A stretch of 59,749 nucleotides of DNA, from assembly GCA_903772945.1 (NCBI GenBank), contig CAICTM010000559.1, positions 1-59,749 on the forward strand, in the 5' to 3' direction. Within the stretch, counting starts at the first letter, position 1; each line of letters starts with the position of its first letter. The notes under the pieces were generated by a model. The model had not been told where the DNA came from. It made no database searches and saw only the letters and a list, made by a program, of their open reading frames with translations. Shown piece by piece: positions 10,710 to 21,849 of the stretch. Source of the stretch: Seminavis robusta. Lineage: Eukaryota; Bacillariophyta; Bacillariophyceae; Naviculales; Naviculaceae. Made by a program: the position numbers and the translations under genes.

Positions 10710-11009
10710 TTGACAGAAAATTAGCTGGCTTGAGCGAACTCGTTCCTCTACTGTACTTGGCATCTGACATCCTGCCCTCGAAAAGAACAAGTTTTGTTAC
10801 AAGGACAATCCGCAAAAACTGACATGGTCGCACAACCCACAGTGGAACGCAAGAGCTGCTAACAATATTTTATCGAGGGAGTGATGATGAGGATTCTTTT
10901 CTTTTATCCGGACTTCTGGATTGAGTCCTCTGTATCTCTTACACGATGGGTTTCATTGGATGGATACAGATTCTACTAAGAGTTATGGCATCAGTGCGCT
11001 TGTTTCGTG
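10710..11009. other. spacer 3' of the LYR gene
   Basis: Nothing recognised apart from the expected 3' UTR. Confidence 0.45.
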
Positions 11010-11200
11010 GCACCAACAACCCAAATGTAGCTTTGTGTTTCATTGCTGTACGAAAATGCCAGGACCAAGGGAGAATCAAAGAGTGCCAAAAACTCTCAGA
11101 TGATGCTCTTGGCATCCTCCAAATTGTCTCGAATATCATAGTCCCGTAAAAATGCTTGCATGTCAGACACTCCAGTGCTGCATCTATATTGTCACGATGC
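11010..11200 (-). pseudogene. CRAL-TRIO gene fragment, broken duplicate of the neighbour
   Basis: On the minus strand this stretch closely matches the intact CRAL-TRIO gene at about 12093-12280. Shared words include YDIRDNLEDAKS, SQSYIWVV (here TQSYIWVV) and LVLAFSYS (WVLAFSYS in the intact gene). It is inactivated by a frame change after DNIDAA and by TGA where the intact copy has TGG (Trp) just before EFL. The similarity fades after the IWVVG block, so only part of exon 2 was copied or survives. Confidence 0.75.
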
Positions 11201-11500
11201 GTGTCTTCAGAAACGAACAAAAGAGAAGAAACAGAAACTTTGAAAGATCGAGGACAAGCGCCCTGTTCCACTGAACATGTGTTTTCAGCACCAGCTCCAT
11301 CCAAAAGAGGGCTACCTGTAGCCTAGTGATGGAGCTAGCAAATTCTTTGGCACCGAAGATTGTTGACATGAACAATGATTAATAAAAAGGGAAAGGAAAA
11401 GTAAATTGAGGTGGTGTTGTCCACCTTGCTAAATCCTCTGTGCACACAGCTTTCTGCTGACCGGCTGATACCGTACGGTACATCTATCTCTGCTGCCAGT
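11201..11500. other. spacer between pseudogene and CRAL-TRIO gene
   Basis: No gene recognised. Weak similarity to the first intron of the intact CRAL-TRIO gene near 11240-11280 suggests the duplication may have included intron sequence. Confidence 0.35.
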
Positions 11501-12608
11501 CTACAAACTAAATCTGGCCTCATTTTCATATCTCAGCTGCAGGGTTTGCATGATTCTGATGTAGTTCCTTTGTAGTACTGTCTTGGCATCTGGGACTAGC
11601 CATATCTGATCCAATCGACCATCACAAGAGCATCCATATTCCATCCTTTCTGTCATATTCTTTGGCAGGAATCGTTTGATCGTGCTCATCATGACATTAA
11701 CAAAATACCCTGGGAGTGGTATCAATGGGTTTGCAGTCGGCAAGAAGGAGCAAAACAAGAATACAGCAAGAGTGAGAGCCTGCAACAACAACAACAACAA
11801 CAACAACGTGGAAATCATTCATGAGTTTGATCAAATTACCAGTATGAAAAAACCGCAATGAGTAATGCCTGGCAGGATACTCCCCAATCAACTCTCTTGC
11901 CATGCGAGCCACATGCTCCAGCCCTCCCATTTTACCAAAGTCAAATCCCTCACATTCATGAATGATAGAAATCCCAGTGGAAATGGCCCGTAAGTTGGGA
12001 TTGAGGGCTTGTCGTAGGTAATACAATCCTGCCAGGTAGATTCTCCATTGCTTATTGGTAACCAAGTCCTTCTTGTCGATTTGTGCGATATCGACAACCC
12101 AAATGTAGCTCTGTGATTCAACACTGTAGGAAAATGCAAGGACCCAGGGTCTGTCAAACAATGTCAGAAACTCCCAGACCGTGCTTTTGGCGTCCTCCAA
12201 ATTGTCTCGAATGTCGTACTCCTGCCGAAATGCTTGCATGTGAGCCGAATGCTGCTGTGCTGCATCCACATTGTCATGGTCCACAATAGCCAGTTGTGCA
12301 TCTGCAAAGAGTTTAAAATAATGCACACAAGGAGACACAAAAGTACAACATGAAAAGTTGAGGACAAAACTTGCGTAGAAGTACAATCTCATTTCTTTCG
12401 ATTATCTCTTCTTACACCAAAAGTCACTGAGGTTATCGATCTCATCATTTGCTTCCACAGCTTCCTTGATGGTCAATGCCCAAGCCCGTTCTGCTTCAGT
12501 AATGGACATGCCAGGCATCGAGTTCTTATCCTCTCCGGCAGGGTCTCCATTGCGTGGAGCATCAACCTCTTCGTCCATTCGCGCTTGAGCTCCGGCAATA
12601 TCATTCAT
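11501..12608 (-). CDS. CRAL-TRIO (Sec14-like) lipid-binding domain protein, three exons
   Basis: Predicted to bind or transfer a hydrophobic ligand such as a phosphoinositide or isoprenoid. Exons run 12608-12416, 12301-11840 and 11709-11501; total 287 residues. Intron 1 (donor GTAAGAAG, acceptor TTTGCAG) joins LSDFW|YAQLAIVDHD. Intron 2 (donor GTAATT, acceptor CTCCCAG) contains an AAC/GTT microsatellite and joins FFHTG|YFVNVMMSTIKRF. Family signs are WVVDIAQIDKKDL, the hydrophobic strand ISIIHECEGFDFGK, RFFHTG, and a C-terminal LQLRYENEARFSL shared by small stramenopile CRAL-TRIO proteins as I recall them. Without intron 2 the frame reads through the microsatellite into an unlikely poly-Val tail, which supports the splice. 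Ligand and location unknown. A broken partial copy lies 300 bases downstream. Confidence 0.82.
11783..11807 (+). repeat. (AAC)n microsatellite inside CRAL-TRIO intron 2
   Basis: Eight perfect CAA units. On the gene's strand it is a GTT run ending GTTGCAG, which itself looks like a splice acceptor. Using that acceptor would shift the frame away from the conserved C-terminal region, so the acceptor near 11710 is preferred. Confidence 0.9.
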
Positions 12609-13959
12609 TGTGAAGCAATCAACTACTTCCTGTCTACCGGTAGCAGACTACGCACAGGATACCGGCATAGCAGTGAGGACTTCCAACCACGAGCTGGTTG
12701 TCTTCTTCGAACAACCAAAGCCGAGCCTTTGCTGTCTGTTGCGTTGTCCTCCTGTTCTTTTTGTTCTTCTGCTTGGTCACTTGCTCGTGCTTGAAAGGAT
12801 CTGAAAAGTTCAATGACATCAAATTCAGGTCTAAACAGTCCCGTACCGGTACAGTGTCCCATGTCTCTGTCGCAAGAGCTCCCTTGGTGAGTCGAGTGAG
12901 TCGAGTCATATAATAGTCGAGTCTTTTTTCAATCAATAATATGACGTCCGCTGTCGGAGGTACCGGCACACTGTTTCCTTCGATAGAATTCGCAACTTTA
13001 TCTTGCCTGTTTCGGCTAATCTTGCACCCGAACCCGGCCAATCATCGAAGTTGCTCTTGGCGGGGAGGTTGCCAAGTATCAGGAGTGAGTCACGGCAAGT
13101 CTTGTACCGCTGTACCACCGGGTAGCAACAAGGCAGCATCTCGCTGGTATTGACGAAGTACGAACCGCTCGAGAAGGCTGGGACCAGAACATTCTCGAAT
13201 AGAACCAAGCAAGGTAATAGCTATCCTTTCAAGAGAGGTACACGTAAGACAGACACCAAGGAAATGCATCCTGTTATCTGCTTCACGAGTGAAAGTTCAA
13301 GGACTTGCAACCGCTCCAGCAAATTGAGGAATCCTAGCCAGCAGCCATGCCAGGAGTCTGCGAGGTGGCTGCGAGTGACTGCTGGCAAGAAGCAAGATAT
13401 GATATCCTTTGCTATCCTGGCAGCAGAATACTGAACCATTCCCATGCAAGTCTTGGTGTGATGGCTCTGTAGAACCTTTGTCGAATGCATCGTACTAATA
13501 GTTGTTCTCGGTGCCAGCTAGCTAGCTCGTCAATCCTGTTGTAGTACAACTGTCCTGCTTCACTGGCATCCTCCAACCACATCACTGGCATCCTCCAACC
13601 TGCTGGAAGTCGCACTAGGTTTCGCCGACCTAGGTAGCAGCCTGTTGCCAGTACCGGTATCCCTAGGCCGGTGAGCTATCGTACAGCTTTCCCTTCGTTT
13701 GTTTTCAGGAACAAGCTGATCAGGGTAGTTTGGCATCTTACTTTGTCGAGCTAAAGTAAGGTATAGATTATAGGAAGTTCTGTCTATCGGAAGTACTTAG
13801 TAACATTAAGAATACATATATAGTAAACAGTTGATGTTGTTGTGGTGATGTGATGGTGTTGTTGTATATTGTATACTGTATAATCTTTAACAAAGAAAAT
13901 GAAGTGCTCATCTCCCCTCGCTCTATGTATCTGTATTGGGGTTTTTGCTGTAGCTGTGT
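12609..13959. other. intergenic spacer
   Basis: Several open stretches on both strands show no family features. It contains GGTACCGG-type palindromes (near 12845, 12959 and 13651) and a small direct repeat CACTGGCATCCTCCAACC at about 13560 and 13582. It should hold the CRAL-TRIO promoter and the cyclin 3' region. Confidence 0.5.
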
Positions 13960-14916
13960 CTATGCAATCTGTGCATGATCGGTGACAGCTCGGGGCGAGA
14001 TGGTATGAGACTGACGACGCTTGGGTCTGGAAGTAGCATTGTCGGAAATGACGCGTCGTGCTTCTTGTCCACAGACTCCACGCAGACTTGTCATGGTGGA
14101 AACTGCGGCAAAGAGCGTGGCTTGAATGCGGAAGATTTCGTCCGTGTCCAAATCGGAGACAGCCAAGATGAATTGGTGGAGGATTCCAAAGTCCAGTCCG
14201 ACCACCTCCAAGGCATTCATCAAGGCAGCGAATCCAATGCTGGATGGCTTGATGGTGACAAAGCTGTAGTTGGCAACGGCAAGCTCGGTTTGGATCTTGA
14301 CCAGAGTGAGGAGTTGGTCCTTGCAAGCATCAGTGAGGACGGCAGAAGGAATCATTTGGAGGTATTCCCGCACAAATGCCAGTGGCGTGGGAACATTGAC
14401 ACGCCATTGCAGTGCTTGCAACATGCGCCATTCCATGGCTTCCATGTCTTGTTTGGAGTAGAATCCCCGGGAAATGGTAGAGAGGACTTCGGGACTAATG
14501 GCCTTTTCTTCGTGGATCTTAATGGCCGAGTAGAGAGCAGTCATGCAGGCCAATTGAAAGGCGGCAGAATCTTCAATGCATTCTGATCCCGTGGGGGTGG
14601 CCAGGAAACGATCCAAATAACTCATGGCAATGGTAACAGTTTCACGGCTCAACTGGCAAGCATCCATGAGTGTCATGCACCACTGTGCCATTTTGGATCG
14701 GTTGTTGATGCAGACCATGATATCTTCTTGTGTCATTGTGGATCCTTGTTGATCTGCAAAGTTTGTCATGAACATGGCATCAATCGCAGATGTGGGAGAG
14801 AAGGACTTTTGCAGTTTGCTGTGGAGGTAGTCTTCACATTTGTAGCCAGTGCATTCCTGGCGGCGCATGGCCTCCAAAGTGGAGTAGTTCATGTTGATTT
14901 CTTGTTGGCAGGACAT
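13960..14916 (-). CDS. cyclin (diatom-type)
   Basis: Regulatory partner of a cyclin-dependent kinase. With the ATG at 14916 the product is 318 residues, the usual length of diatom-specific cyclins. The N-terminus STLEAMRRQE leads into the cyclin box: RSKMAQWCMTLMDACQLS (about 75-92), then YLDRFLA, then EWRMLQALQWRVNVPTP (about 160-178), where the Leu-x-x-Leu-x-Trp-x-x-x-x-x-x-Thr-Pro pattern ends the N-terminal fold. A second, weaker cyclin fold follows (LTLVKIQTELAVANYSF). The tail is basic (RPKRRQSHTISPRA) and may hold phosphorylation sites. The frame is open up to 15129, but those 71 extra residues look like translated 5' UTR. Many such diatom cyclins respond to nutrients or light; nothing in the sequence shows this here. 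Confidence 0.9.
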   Translation of the reverse strand: MSCQQEINMNYSTLEAMRRQECTGYKCEDYLHSKLQKSFSPTSAIDAMFMTNFADQQGSTMTQEDIMVCINNRSKMAQWCMTLMDACQLSRETVTIAMSYLDRFLATPTGSECIEDSAAFQLACMTALYSAIKIHEEKAISPEVLSTISRGFYSKQDMEAMEWRMLQALQWRVNVPTPLAFVREYLQMIPSAVLTDACKDQLLTLVKIQTELAVANYSFVTIKPSSIGFAALMNALEVVGLDFGILHQFILAVSDLDTDEIFRIQATLFAAVSTMTSLRGVCGQEARRVISDNATSRPKRRQSHTISPRAVTDHAQIA

Positions 14917-16723
14917 GATGTTGATTTGTGGTTGGTGTTGTGAAAGTGCTTTTTTGGTGGCTGTGGAGTTGTTTTTGTGAGAGATGAGGCGAAGCGAGAA
15001 ATCGATTTGTTCCAAGACCGGAACCTTCTTGGCTGATCGGCAAAGTCCCACGAAAGCAAAAGTCTCTGTGTTGTTTTCAGTTGAAACTCTTCCGGTCGCT
15101 CCTCGTGCATGAGCGATCTGTTGAGTCACAGTGCTTACCGCCAGTAGATCTCAATCGTGACAGACAGGACCAGAGCTGATCAGATGCTTGCGATGGATGA
15201 CCGCTGGTACACGGTGGTTCTACGTCAATCCTGCTAGGTTCCCAGTTATATTCTCTCATGTTTTCTTATTATCCAATCATATACCCTTTACAACAATTTT
15301 AATGAATTAAATTATCTATTACTATCCCTCTTAGCCAATCTTATCCTAAAAGATCTGGCCAAAAGAAACTGATGAGTTTCGGCAAATCCCGGTCAGGTCC
15401 AGGTTTCAGTTGGGCTTGACGTGGAGCGGTACCGTAAGCTTCACGTAAGGTTAGGTTGGCAACCTAGATTCTAAGTTGGGGTAAACGTTTCAGAAAACAT
15501 TTTAAATTATTACCTCACCGCTCTAATGGATGGCCACCGACACCCTGTTCTGGTACGTTCTAGTAGCGCAAGCACCATTCTTAACTGAATCCGAGACTCT
15601 CACGGGTACGGCAAAGATCTCCCGATCTCCTTGGGTAGGTGACGAGTGAAGCTGGTCACTGAGTGCTAGCTACTAGTAGTAGTTCCACTCACCACTCAGG
15701 TAGCCAGTAGTCAGTATGGATTTGCCGTGGCATGGGAAGGCAAACAATTCTCCGCAGTAGGAGGAGGCCTGCAACTGCAAAAGAAGCAGCTGTGGCACTT
15801 GCACGAGCTGCCGAGTGCAAACGAAGGAACACTGGGAGAACAGTGCGGGGAACACTGGTACCGCTCTAGCACCGGTACAATCCAACGGTACAGAATTCGA
15901 GTACGCAAGAATCAACCTCGTTAAGTCATCAATTCGGCACTGTGCATTGTACTCGAGTACCGTACCGTACGTGTTGATTCCAAGTGAGTTAGTCATGCAT
16001 TCTTTCTAGAGGTACGCGGGTAACCTAGCTTCCAAAGAATGGCTGCGCTGGGCAGACGCTGCCGAGTGCCGAGTGGCAGCAGAAATACTGCCAAAGCCGT
16101 CAAGCAGGATCCAAAGCCACCCAATCAAGCGCGCTTGCTGCCAAGTGCCAAAACTATCGTACCTTCCGGTGGCCTGGCTGCTTCCGGACCTGGCACAGAC
16201 AACGGTAACTGACCAGGTTTCGGCCAATCTGCTCCGGTACTGGTACTCTACTAGCAATTAATAGCTATCTTTACAGCCTGTCCGGGATCACTGTATGGAT
16301 GGTTATCGTGTAGAAGAACTGACAACACAAAGATCCAGATCTATCTAACTAGATCTAGCTAGCTAGTAACAGTATGTAAGTGCTACCCGTGCCGTATTGG
16401 ATTGGATGGTCACAGATCGGGATAAGGATTGGATTTGACAAAGACCGACCATCACAAGATACTTCTTCGCTGGGTTTGCGGCATGTATGTTGGAAAGATA
16501 GCTTCTCACATCCCTTTGTCGCTGTCCGTTGCTGTGTCCGTTGCTGTGTTGCGTTGTTCCCTGCACCATGTGGTATTGACTTCCGCTCTTTTGACCATCC
16601 ATCCATCCATCCATCCGATCAGCTACCCCAGCTTAGCTTGGTTGTGGGACATCACCCCACCGGAACAGTTACGGCAAAGTCAGTTCAGTTCCTTCGGGAT
16701 TGGTTGACCCCTACTGATTGATC
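14917..16723. other. divergent intergenic spacer, cyclin / poly(A) polymerase
   Basis: No gene recognised in 1.8 kb. It is AT-rich near 15260-15320. It holds several GGTACC/ACCGGT and CTAGCTAG palindromes (15850-15890, 15957-15975, 16340-16370) and an ATCC tetranucleotide run at about 16595-16616. It contains the promoters of both flanking genes and perhaps the extended cyclin 5' part (to 15129). Confidence 0.5.
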
Positions 16724-18296
16724 ATGGCTACTACCACCACCAACCGCACTGCATCTGACGACGACGACGACGACAGTGACATGGACGAGGCAGAAGATTT
16801 CCTGGCGTTTGATGACAACAACAGCAACAAGGAACCCAAAGAAGAAACCAAGGAAGATGACGACGACGACGACGGCACGCCCAGCGATCTGCCTCCTTGG
16901 ATGGATTATCACACCAATGTTCGACGGGTGACACCTCTAGTCGCCTTGCACAATGAAATTGTGGGATTTTGCAATCTCATGTCACCCATGCCGGAAGAAA
17001 TGGAACAACGAAAGGCACTCGTCGAGAGATTCAAAGTCCTCGCGCACAAGGTCTTTGGAAAAGAAGAAGAAGAAAAGGTGAGAAATTACATTTACAACGT
17101 CGTAGCCAGCATCTCGATTGATTTTTGAGTATCTCAAAACATTTCTGTTTGAATTAAATTTCTTATAGTGTCAAGTGGTGGTATTTGGTTCTCAAGCTAC
17201 GGGACTGTTTCTACCCACTTCGGATATTGACATTGTCCTTCAATTGCCAGAGGAAGAACAAAAAAAGAAAGACGAGGAAGAAAATGCCGACAATAATAGT
17301 GCGGACAGCAGCAAACCACCAAAAGAGGAAGCTGATGACAACAATTCCGAGGGTGATGATACTGCCGACAGCAAACCAACAGGGGAATCTACGGACAACA
17401 ACAACAATTCACAAGAACAAAAGGGGGAAAATAATATTGAGGAACCACCCGAGGGATCATGGAAGGATATGAGAGAAAAGTCCCCGTTGGATCGTTTGGC
17501 GGATGCCTTGCGAGAGGAATGGATCGACGAATTATCCTATCTCGAAGTCCTTTCCAAAACCAAAGTACCACTGGTCAAATTCACGCACGGGCCCACCAAT
17601 TTGTCGGTCGATGTCAGTTTTTCCTTTCAACAAAAACAAGAAACCGGTCCCGGGGCGGCGACATTGATCAAAACATTGATGGAAGCCATGCCGCCCCTGC
17701 GGCCGCTCATTTTTGTACTCAAGTACTTTTTGAAAGCGCGCGTCTTGAACGAACCCTACAGTGGCGGTGTGGGCAGTTACATGTTGCAACTCATGATTGT
17801 CTCCTTTTTGCAACATCGGGAACGAGATGCCGTCACGTTTGGAAAGCCGGGATTGTACAATCTCGGCTGTTTGTTGGTGGAATTTTTCGATCTGTACGGG
17901 ACCAAATTCAATTACCCTACCACCGGATTGAGTGTCCGGCACGATGGAGCCTTTTTTCGAAAGGGAGAACGCAAAGAGGCATTTTTGGCACCCAACCGGG
18001 TCTTTTCCATTGCGGTGGAGAATCCACTGGACATCACCATGGATGTAGGAAGGGCATCCTTTCGATATAACACGGTCCAACGATCCTTTGCGGCGGCCTA
18101 CAAGGTACTGCTGGCACATGTCGCCAATCCAGCACAACCCACCGTGTCGATATTGGGCACAATTTTGCCTCCTTCGGATGAAATGATGGCGCGCAAACGA
18201 GCCAAAAAGACATCATCCGCCTTGACAGCAGCTCGAGGTGGTACCGGTACTGATGGTGGCGACTCACCACAACGAAAGAAGCGACGATTTCGTTGA
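16724..18296 (+). CDS. non-canonical poly(A) polymerase, TRF4/5 (TENT4) type
   Basis: Adds short 3' tails to RNA, in eukaryotes mainly for nuclear surveillance (TRAMP-type complexes). Exons 16724-17077 and 17169-18296 flank a 91-base GT-AG intron; 493 residues. The N-terminus is acidic (Asp runs). LPPWMDYHTNVRRVTPLVALHNEI precedes the nucleotidyltransferase core in this family (shown here in two parts: LPPWMDYH and VTPLVALHNEI). The core has GSQATGLFLPTSDIDIV with Gly-Ser and catalytic Asp137 and Asp139; the third Asp is in LSVDVSF (Asp266). Between them sits an acidic, Asn-rich insert of about 70 residues. The central and PAP-associated parts follow (LIFVLKYFLKAR, YNLGCLLVEFFDLYG). The tail has KKRRFR, a likely nuclear signal. 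All catalytic residues are present. Confidence 0.92.
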
Positions 18297-18979
18297 TGCC
18301 ATTATTGAATGTGTGGGGAACATAATGTTTTGTTGAGTGCAAACGTACATGCATATTGCTAGATAGCTACAAATCCTGCCTTTACGTCTAGCTATCTACT
18401 CTGTGTGACCAGGTGATGCTGGGATACCGGTAGAGCACTAGTAGCCACATGTAGTAACGGTTAGTTGGGACGGGACGTTGGACTGAGGACCCAACTCAGG
18501 CGTCGAGTGATGTACCTCATCCACGCTTGTTGCTGTCATCATCTATCCACCGTTCTGTACTCACCTGCGCTCGTTACTGTATCATTCTGTCATCCACGCT
18601 TGTGATTCCTGGCATCGCGGATTCCACTGCATCTGCAGGTCCTCGATGCGATGATGGACGAAACATGTTGCCAATGGAAACGTAGCGATGTCAGTTCCAT
18701 GAATCTTTCGGATGGCCGGCATATCAAGAGAGCTATCAAGAGCCATGTCAACAGCCACGGTAGCACTCGTGGCTAGCTAGGAGCCCCAGAAACAATCAGA
18801 AGAGAGGAGCACCAACCAACAGAAGCAAACCGAAATACATACTAGTCTAGTATGCTTACATCTTCACGCCTCAGTGTAATCCCGAATGGAGAGTTGATTG
18901 CAAGGCTTACCAGTCAGGTTAACACCGCGCACTGAACGTCATAAATAATGGGGGATGGGGGTGCCGAAAAATCAACTGC

Positions 18980-19022
18980 GTACCTGATACCGGTACCTGG
19001 TACCGGTACGGTACCTGGTACG
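18980..19022. repeat. GGTACC/ACCGGT palindrome cluster
   Basis: Within 43 bases GGTAC or its complement recurs about seven times in alternating orientation (for example ACCGGTACCTGGTACCGG). The stretch could fold into a hairpin. It is the densest of many such spacer elements in the window. Confidence 0.8.
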
Positions 19023-19106
19023 TGGAAAATTTCGGTTTTCGCGCCACCCTCACGCCAGCCAACCACCATAAACTCCGACAAAAGATCCAAGCAAACACGA
19101 TGCACA

Positions 19107-19107
<1 letters not shown>

Positions 19108-19134
<27 letters not shown>
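19108..19134 (+). repeat. (CAA)n run in the 5' leader
   Basis: A pure CAA/AAC trinucleotide run abuts the ATG at 19135. CAA-rich leaders are unstructured, so it may leave the start codon accessible; it may also be a simple microsatellite. Confidence 0.85.
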
Positions 19135-19137
<3 letters not shown>

Positions 19138-20367
19138 AGTAGTCCAACAAACAAGAACACTACTAACACATCGTTCGCAACCAATGACAATGACACAATG
19201 ATAAAGCGTTCTGGTAGTTTTTCTTCGGCTGGTGGCAGTCATGGCAATCATTTTCATTCATCAGGTGGAGCAACATCTGTTCCAGAGTGCATTTTGCATA
19301 CCGAGAAGGGAGCGGTCGCTTTGGAGGAAGGGAGTGATGAAAATCAAGCCATCTCTTCCAGCCTCGCTTCTTCTGTTGCAAAGAAAGCCTTTGCTTTAAG
19401 CGTCACGGTTGCCGATGCGGCTGGCATACCAGCTGAACGGTTAGGACAAGGAGGATTGATCCAATGCCCTTCGATGCCCACCGAGGACGGCAGTCCTCCT
19501 GGACCCAAGAAACGGAAGCTTTCGGATGCGTATGGAAAACCTCGTTCGGCCATAAAACATTCCTCCTCCACTGAGCGTGTCTCTGCCATCCCTGTCACGG
19601 CCCGGCACAATGTTTTGCAAGATTATTGTCGACAAGAGCACTACACAGTCATATCAATTCCTCTCATGTCAAACCCTCCTTTCGGTGGCGACGATGGATT
19701 AATCAGAGCCCAAAAGTTCGAATCACACAATACGGACTATTCCTCTGGGGACGCGATGGAGATCAATTTTCCAAACACCAGCGAGGGCAGGTTTTCGTGG
19801 AAGTACGGCTGTGATATAACTAGTGGTGATGTAATCCGCAAGAAGTTCTTACCACAAACCGACAGAAACATTTCTTTTGAAGCAGTTGGCTCCAGCTTCG
19901 AATACAAGATCGGACAGAAGATTGGGATGGCAGTGTACCGGAACTATGAATTTGACTTCACCAGCCACGACATATATGCGAACCATGACTGGGACAAGAA
20001 CAAATTATCGCAGGATGACATTTTACGATTGTTTGGGAAAGATTATTCTGTTTCTATCTACACAGGTGAAATAACTGGTATCTCTACCGACGGAGAGGTG
20101 TTCCGTCACGATATCAACACCTTCAGAGGCTGCTCCGGTGCCATTGTGTTTCTTTTAGACAAAAACCAGGATGGACTTGTGGAAGACCAATATTTTGGAA
20201 AAGCTATTGGGGTTCACGCAGGCGCGCATAAGACTAAGACGACGACAGACAATACAAGAGCTAGAAGTGAATCCAGCAAGGCAAATTTCAACATCGCGTT
20301 TGCCTTAGCAGGTTTTGCTGATAAGGAAAAGTACAAGCCCCCACCATCAGAGACCGATGAAAAGTAA
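19135..20367 (+). CDS. trypsin-like-fold (PA clan) protein with nuclear-type basic motif
   Basis: Single exon, 410 residues. The first 150 residues are Ser/Thr/Asn-rich and contain PGPKKRKLSD (about 122-131), a classic monopartite nuclear localisation pattern. The C-terminal half has NTFRGCSGAIVFLLD with Ser334 in a Gly-Cys-Ser-Gly context, followed by FGKAIGVHAG, as around the nucleophile and following strand of trypsin-like peptidases. I cannot assign the His and Asp of a triad (candidates lie in TSHDIYANHDW), so activity is uncertain. No signal peptide is seen, so it would act inside the cell. The end is Pro/Lys-rich. It may be an active peptidase, a degenerate one, or another beta-barrel protein. 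Confidence 0.6.
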
Positions 20368-21849
20368 AGAAGGAGATATTGATCTTTCCCGTCGGATTGA
20401 CAAGTCTGGTTGCAGTCTCTTCATGCCATGAATGACTCTACTGTGAGCCAATGAGATCCCACCCCTTGAAACGTTGTTATTGCCAGATGCGCCTTCCTCG
20501 TCCTGTTCAATAGGCCGGAACCGTCCCTCTCCTTCGCTTCTACTGAGTAGCCAGCATCTCTACCCGAACAATGAAGATAATTGTAGCCTTCAGCACATAT
20601 CCCAGTGATAGATACCCGTCGACAATCAGGGACCTGGGAGCTGACCTGGGACCTTCCCCATCGAACAGCTCATTGAACTCGGCTATCGATTGAATTATGT
20701 AGCGGTACAGCTAGCTGTTCCTGTACAAGTACACGTCATTCTGTCTCTCATTGTCCCGCCATCATCACGATTAACGAAAGCTCGCCACGCGAGTGTGAAA
20801 TGCAACAAAGGAATTATTGTTTGCTGCCCCTGATAGGGAACTGCTTACAGTTCCGCGCCAGTTGTCAGAGCTTTGGAATTTCTGACTTGTGCTCGAGCAC
20901 CGTGCGTGGCCGCTGCGGATGTTTGTACATCATTCATACGATTTTAGCTCATGTAGTCTAGACTAGTCTAGCTAGTTTATGTACATGTAGAGAGACTTGA
21001 AGGCATCAAGACGAGTGAGGCTTGGGTTATGGTGGCTGCCTTGTCAAAGAAGAAACTGGCCCCGTTGTTGTGGCTGGATGGCTGGAAGCACGCCGCATGG
21101 ACTGGCGCCAACTCTGGCAGATTCGATTCGATTCTCCAAGAGACTCTCAAGCATGACTTGACGGAGTGAGTCTACATCGCTGGCTGGCTAGAGAGCTCTG
21201 GGTCTTGGGTGAAGGTCTAGGTCCTCTAGGTTTTCTTATAGGGAGCCAGAATTCTTCTCTTTTTCTCTAGCTCACTTTGGAATTCTCTGCTCATGAGGAA
21301 GATAGAGTGTCACTGCAGAGAAGAAGGATGCATCCATGGCGGAATGGATCTATCTTCCTGTTCAAACTGGTTGCAGCTAAGAGAAAGCTGATACATGTAG
21401 CATGTACTCCAGTATTAATAGCACAGAAACTCTTTTGCTAATTCCAGAGGAAAGGATGTATGTCAGCCACATTCCAATTTCCCTTTTTCTGCAACGTGTT
21501 GATTACAAGGGTAATTAAGGGCAATAGAGGTGGTCTGCCACCTCAAGACGACGTTGGGATGCTCGACTCGATTGATCATTCATTGGATTTCGCAGACCGC
21601 AACTCCGGAAAGTGGAATTGCCATTTCTTGAACAATTTCCCAAAAAGCTCAATTCCGAACCCCATCGCGCTCGCCATTGATCAAAGAGCCTTTCCACTAC
21701 CGGTATCTATCTTTCGTTGTTGCGAGAAGCGGCACCAGTATACACTTGCCATCGAATCCTGCTTGCTTGCTATTGCAACATAATCCGTAGACGAGAGCCA
21801 GATCGATCTTGGTTGCTGTTATCTCTGTACCGTATCACAAAAATCCAAC
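20368..21849. other. intergenic spacer
   Basis: 1.5 kb without a convincing gene. An open stretch at 21460-21783 has no family signs and irregular composition. CTAGACTAGTCTAGCTAG-type palindromes occur near 20955. It holds the promoter of the first LRR gene. Confidence 0.5.

Larger units (their letters stand above)
18297..19134. other. intergenic spacer
   Basis: No gene recognised. It ends in a palindrome cluster and a CAA run immediately before the next start codon. Confidence 0.5.

Noticed and set aside
13975..14586. Plus-strand 203-residue open frame over the cyclin gene
   Set aside because: Antisense shadow of the conserved cyclin coding sequence; no family features.
14917..15129. 71-residue N-terminal extension of the cyclin
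   Set aside because: The frame is open but shows no cyclin feature or targeting pattern, and the downstream ATG gives the usual family length. Kept only as an alternative.
21460..21783. 107-residue open frame before LRR paralogue 1
   Set aside because: Irregular composition and no recognisable motif or splice structure. It looks like chance or 5' leader sequence.
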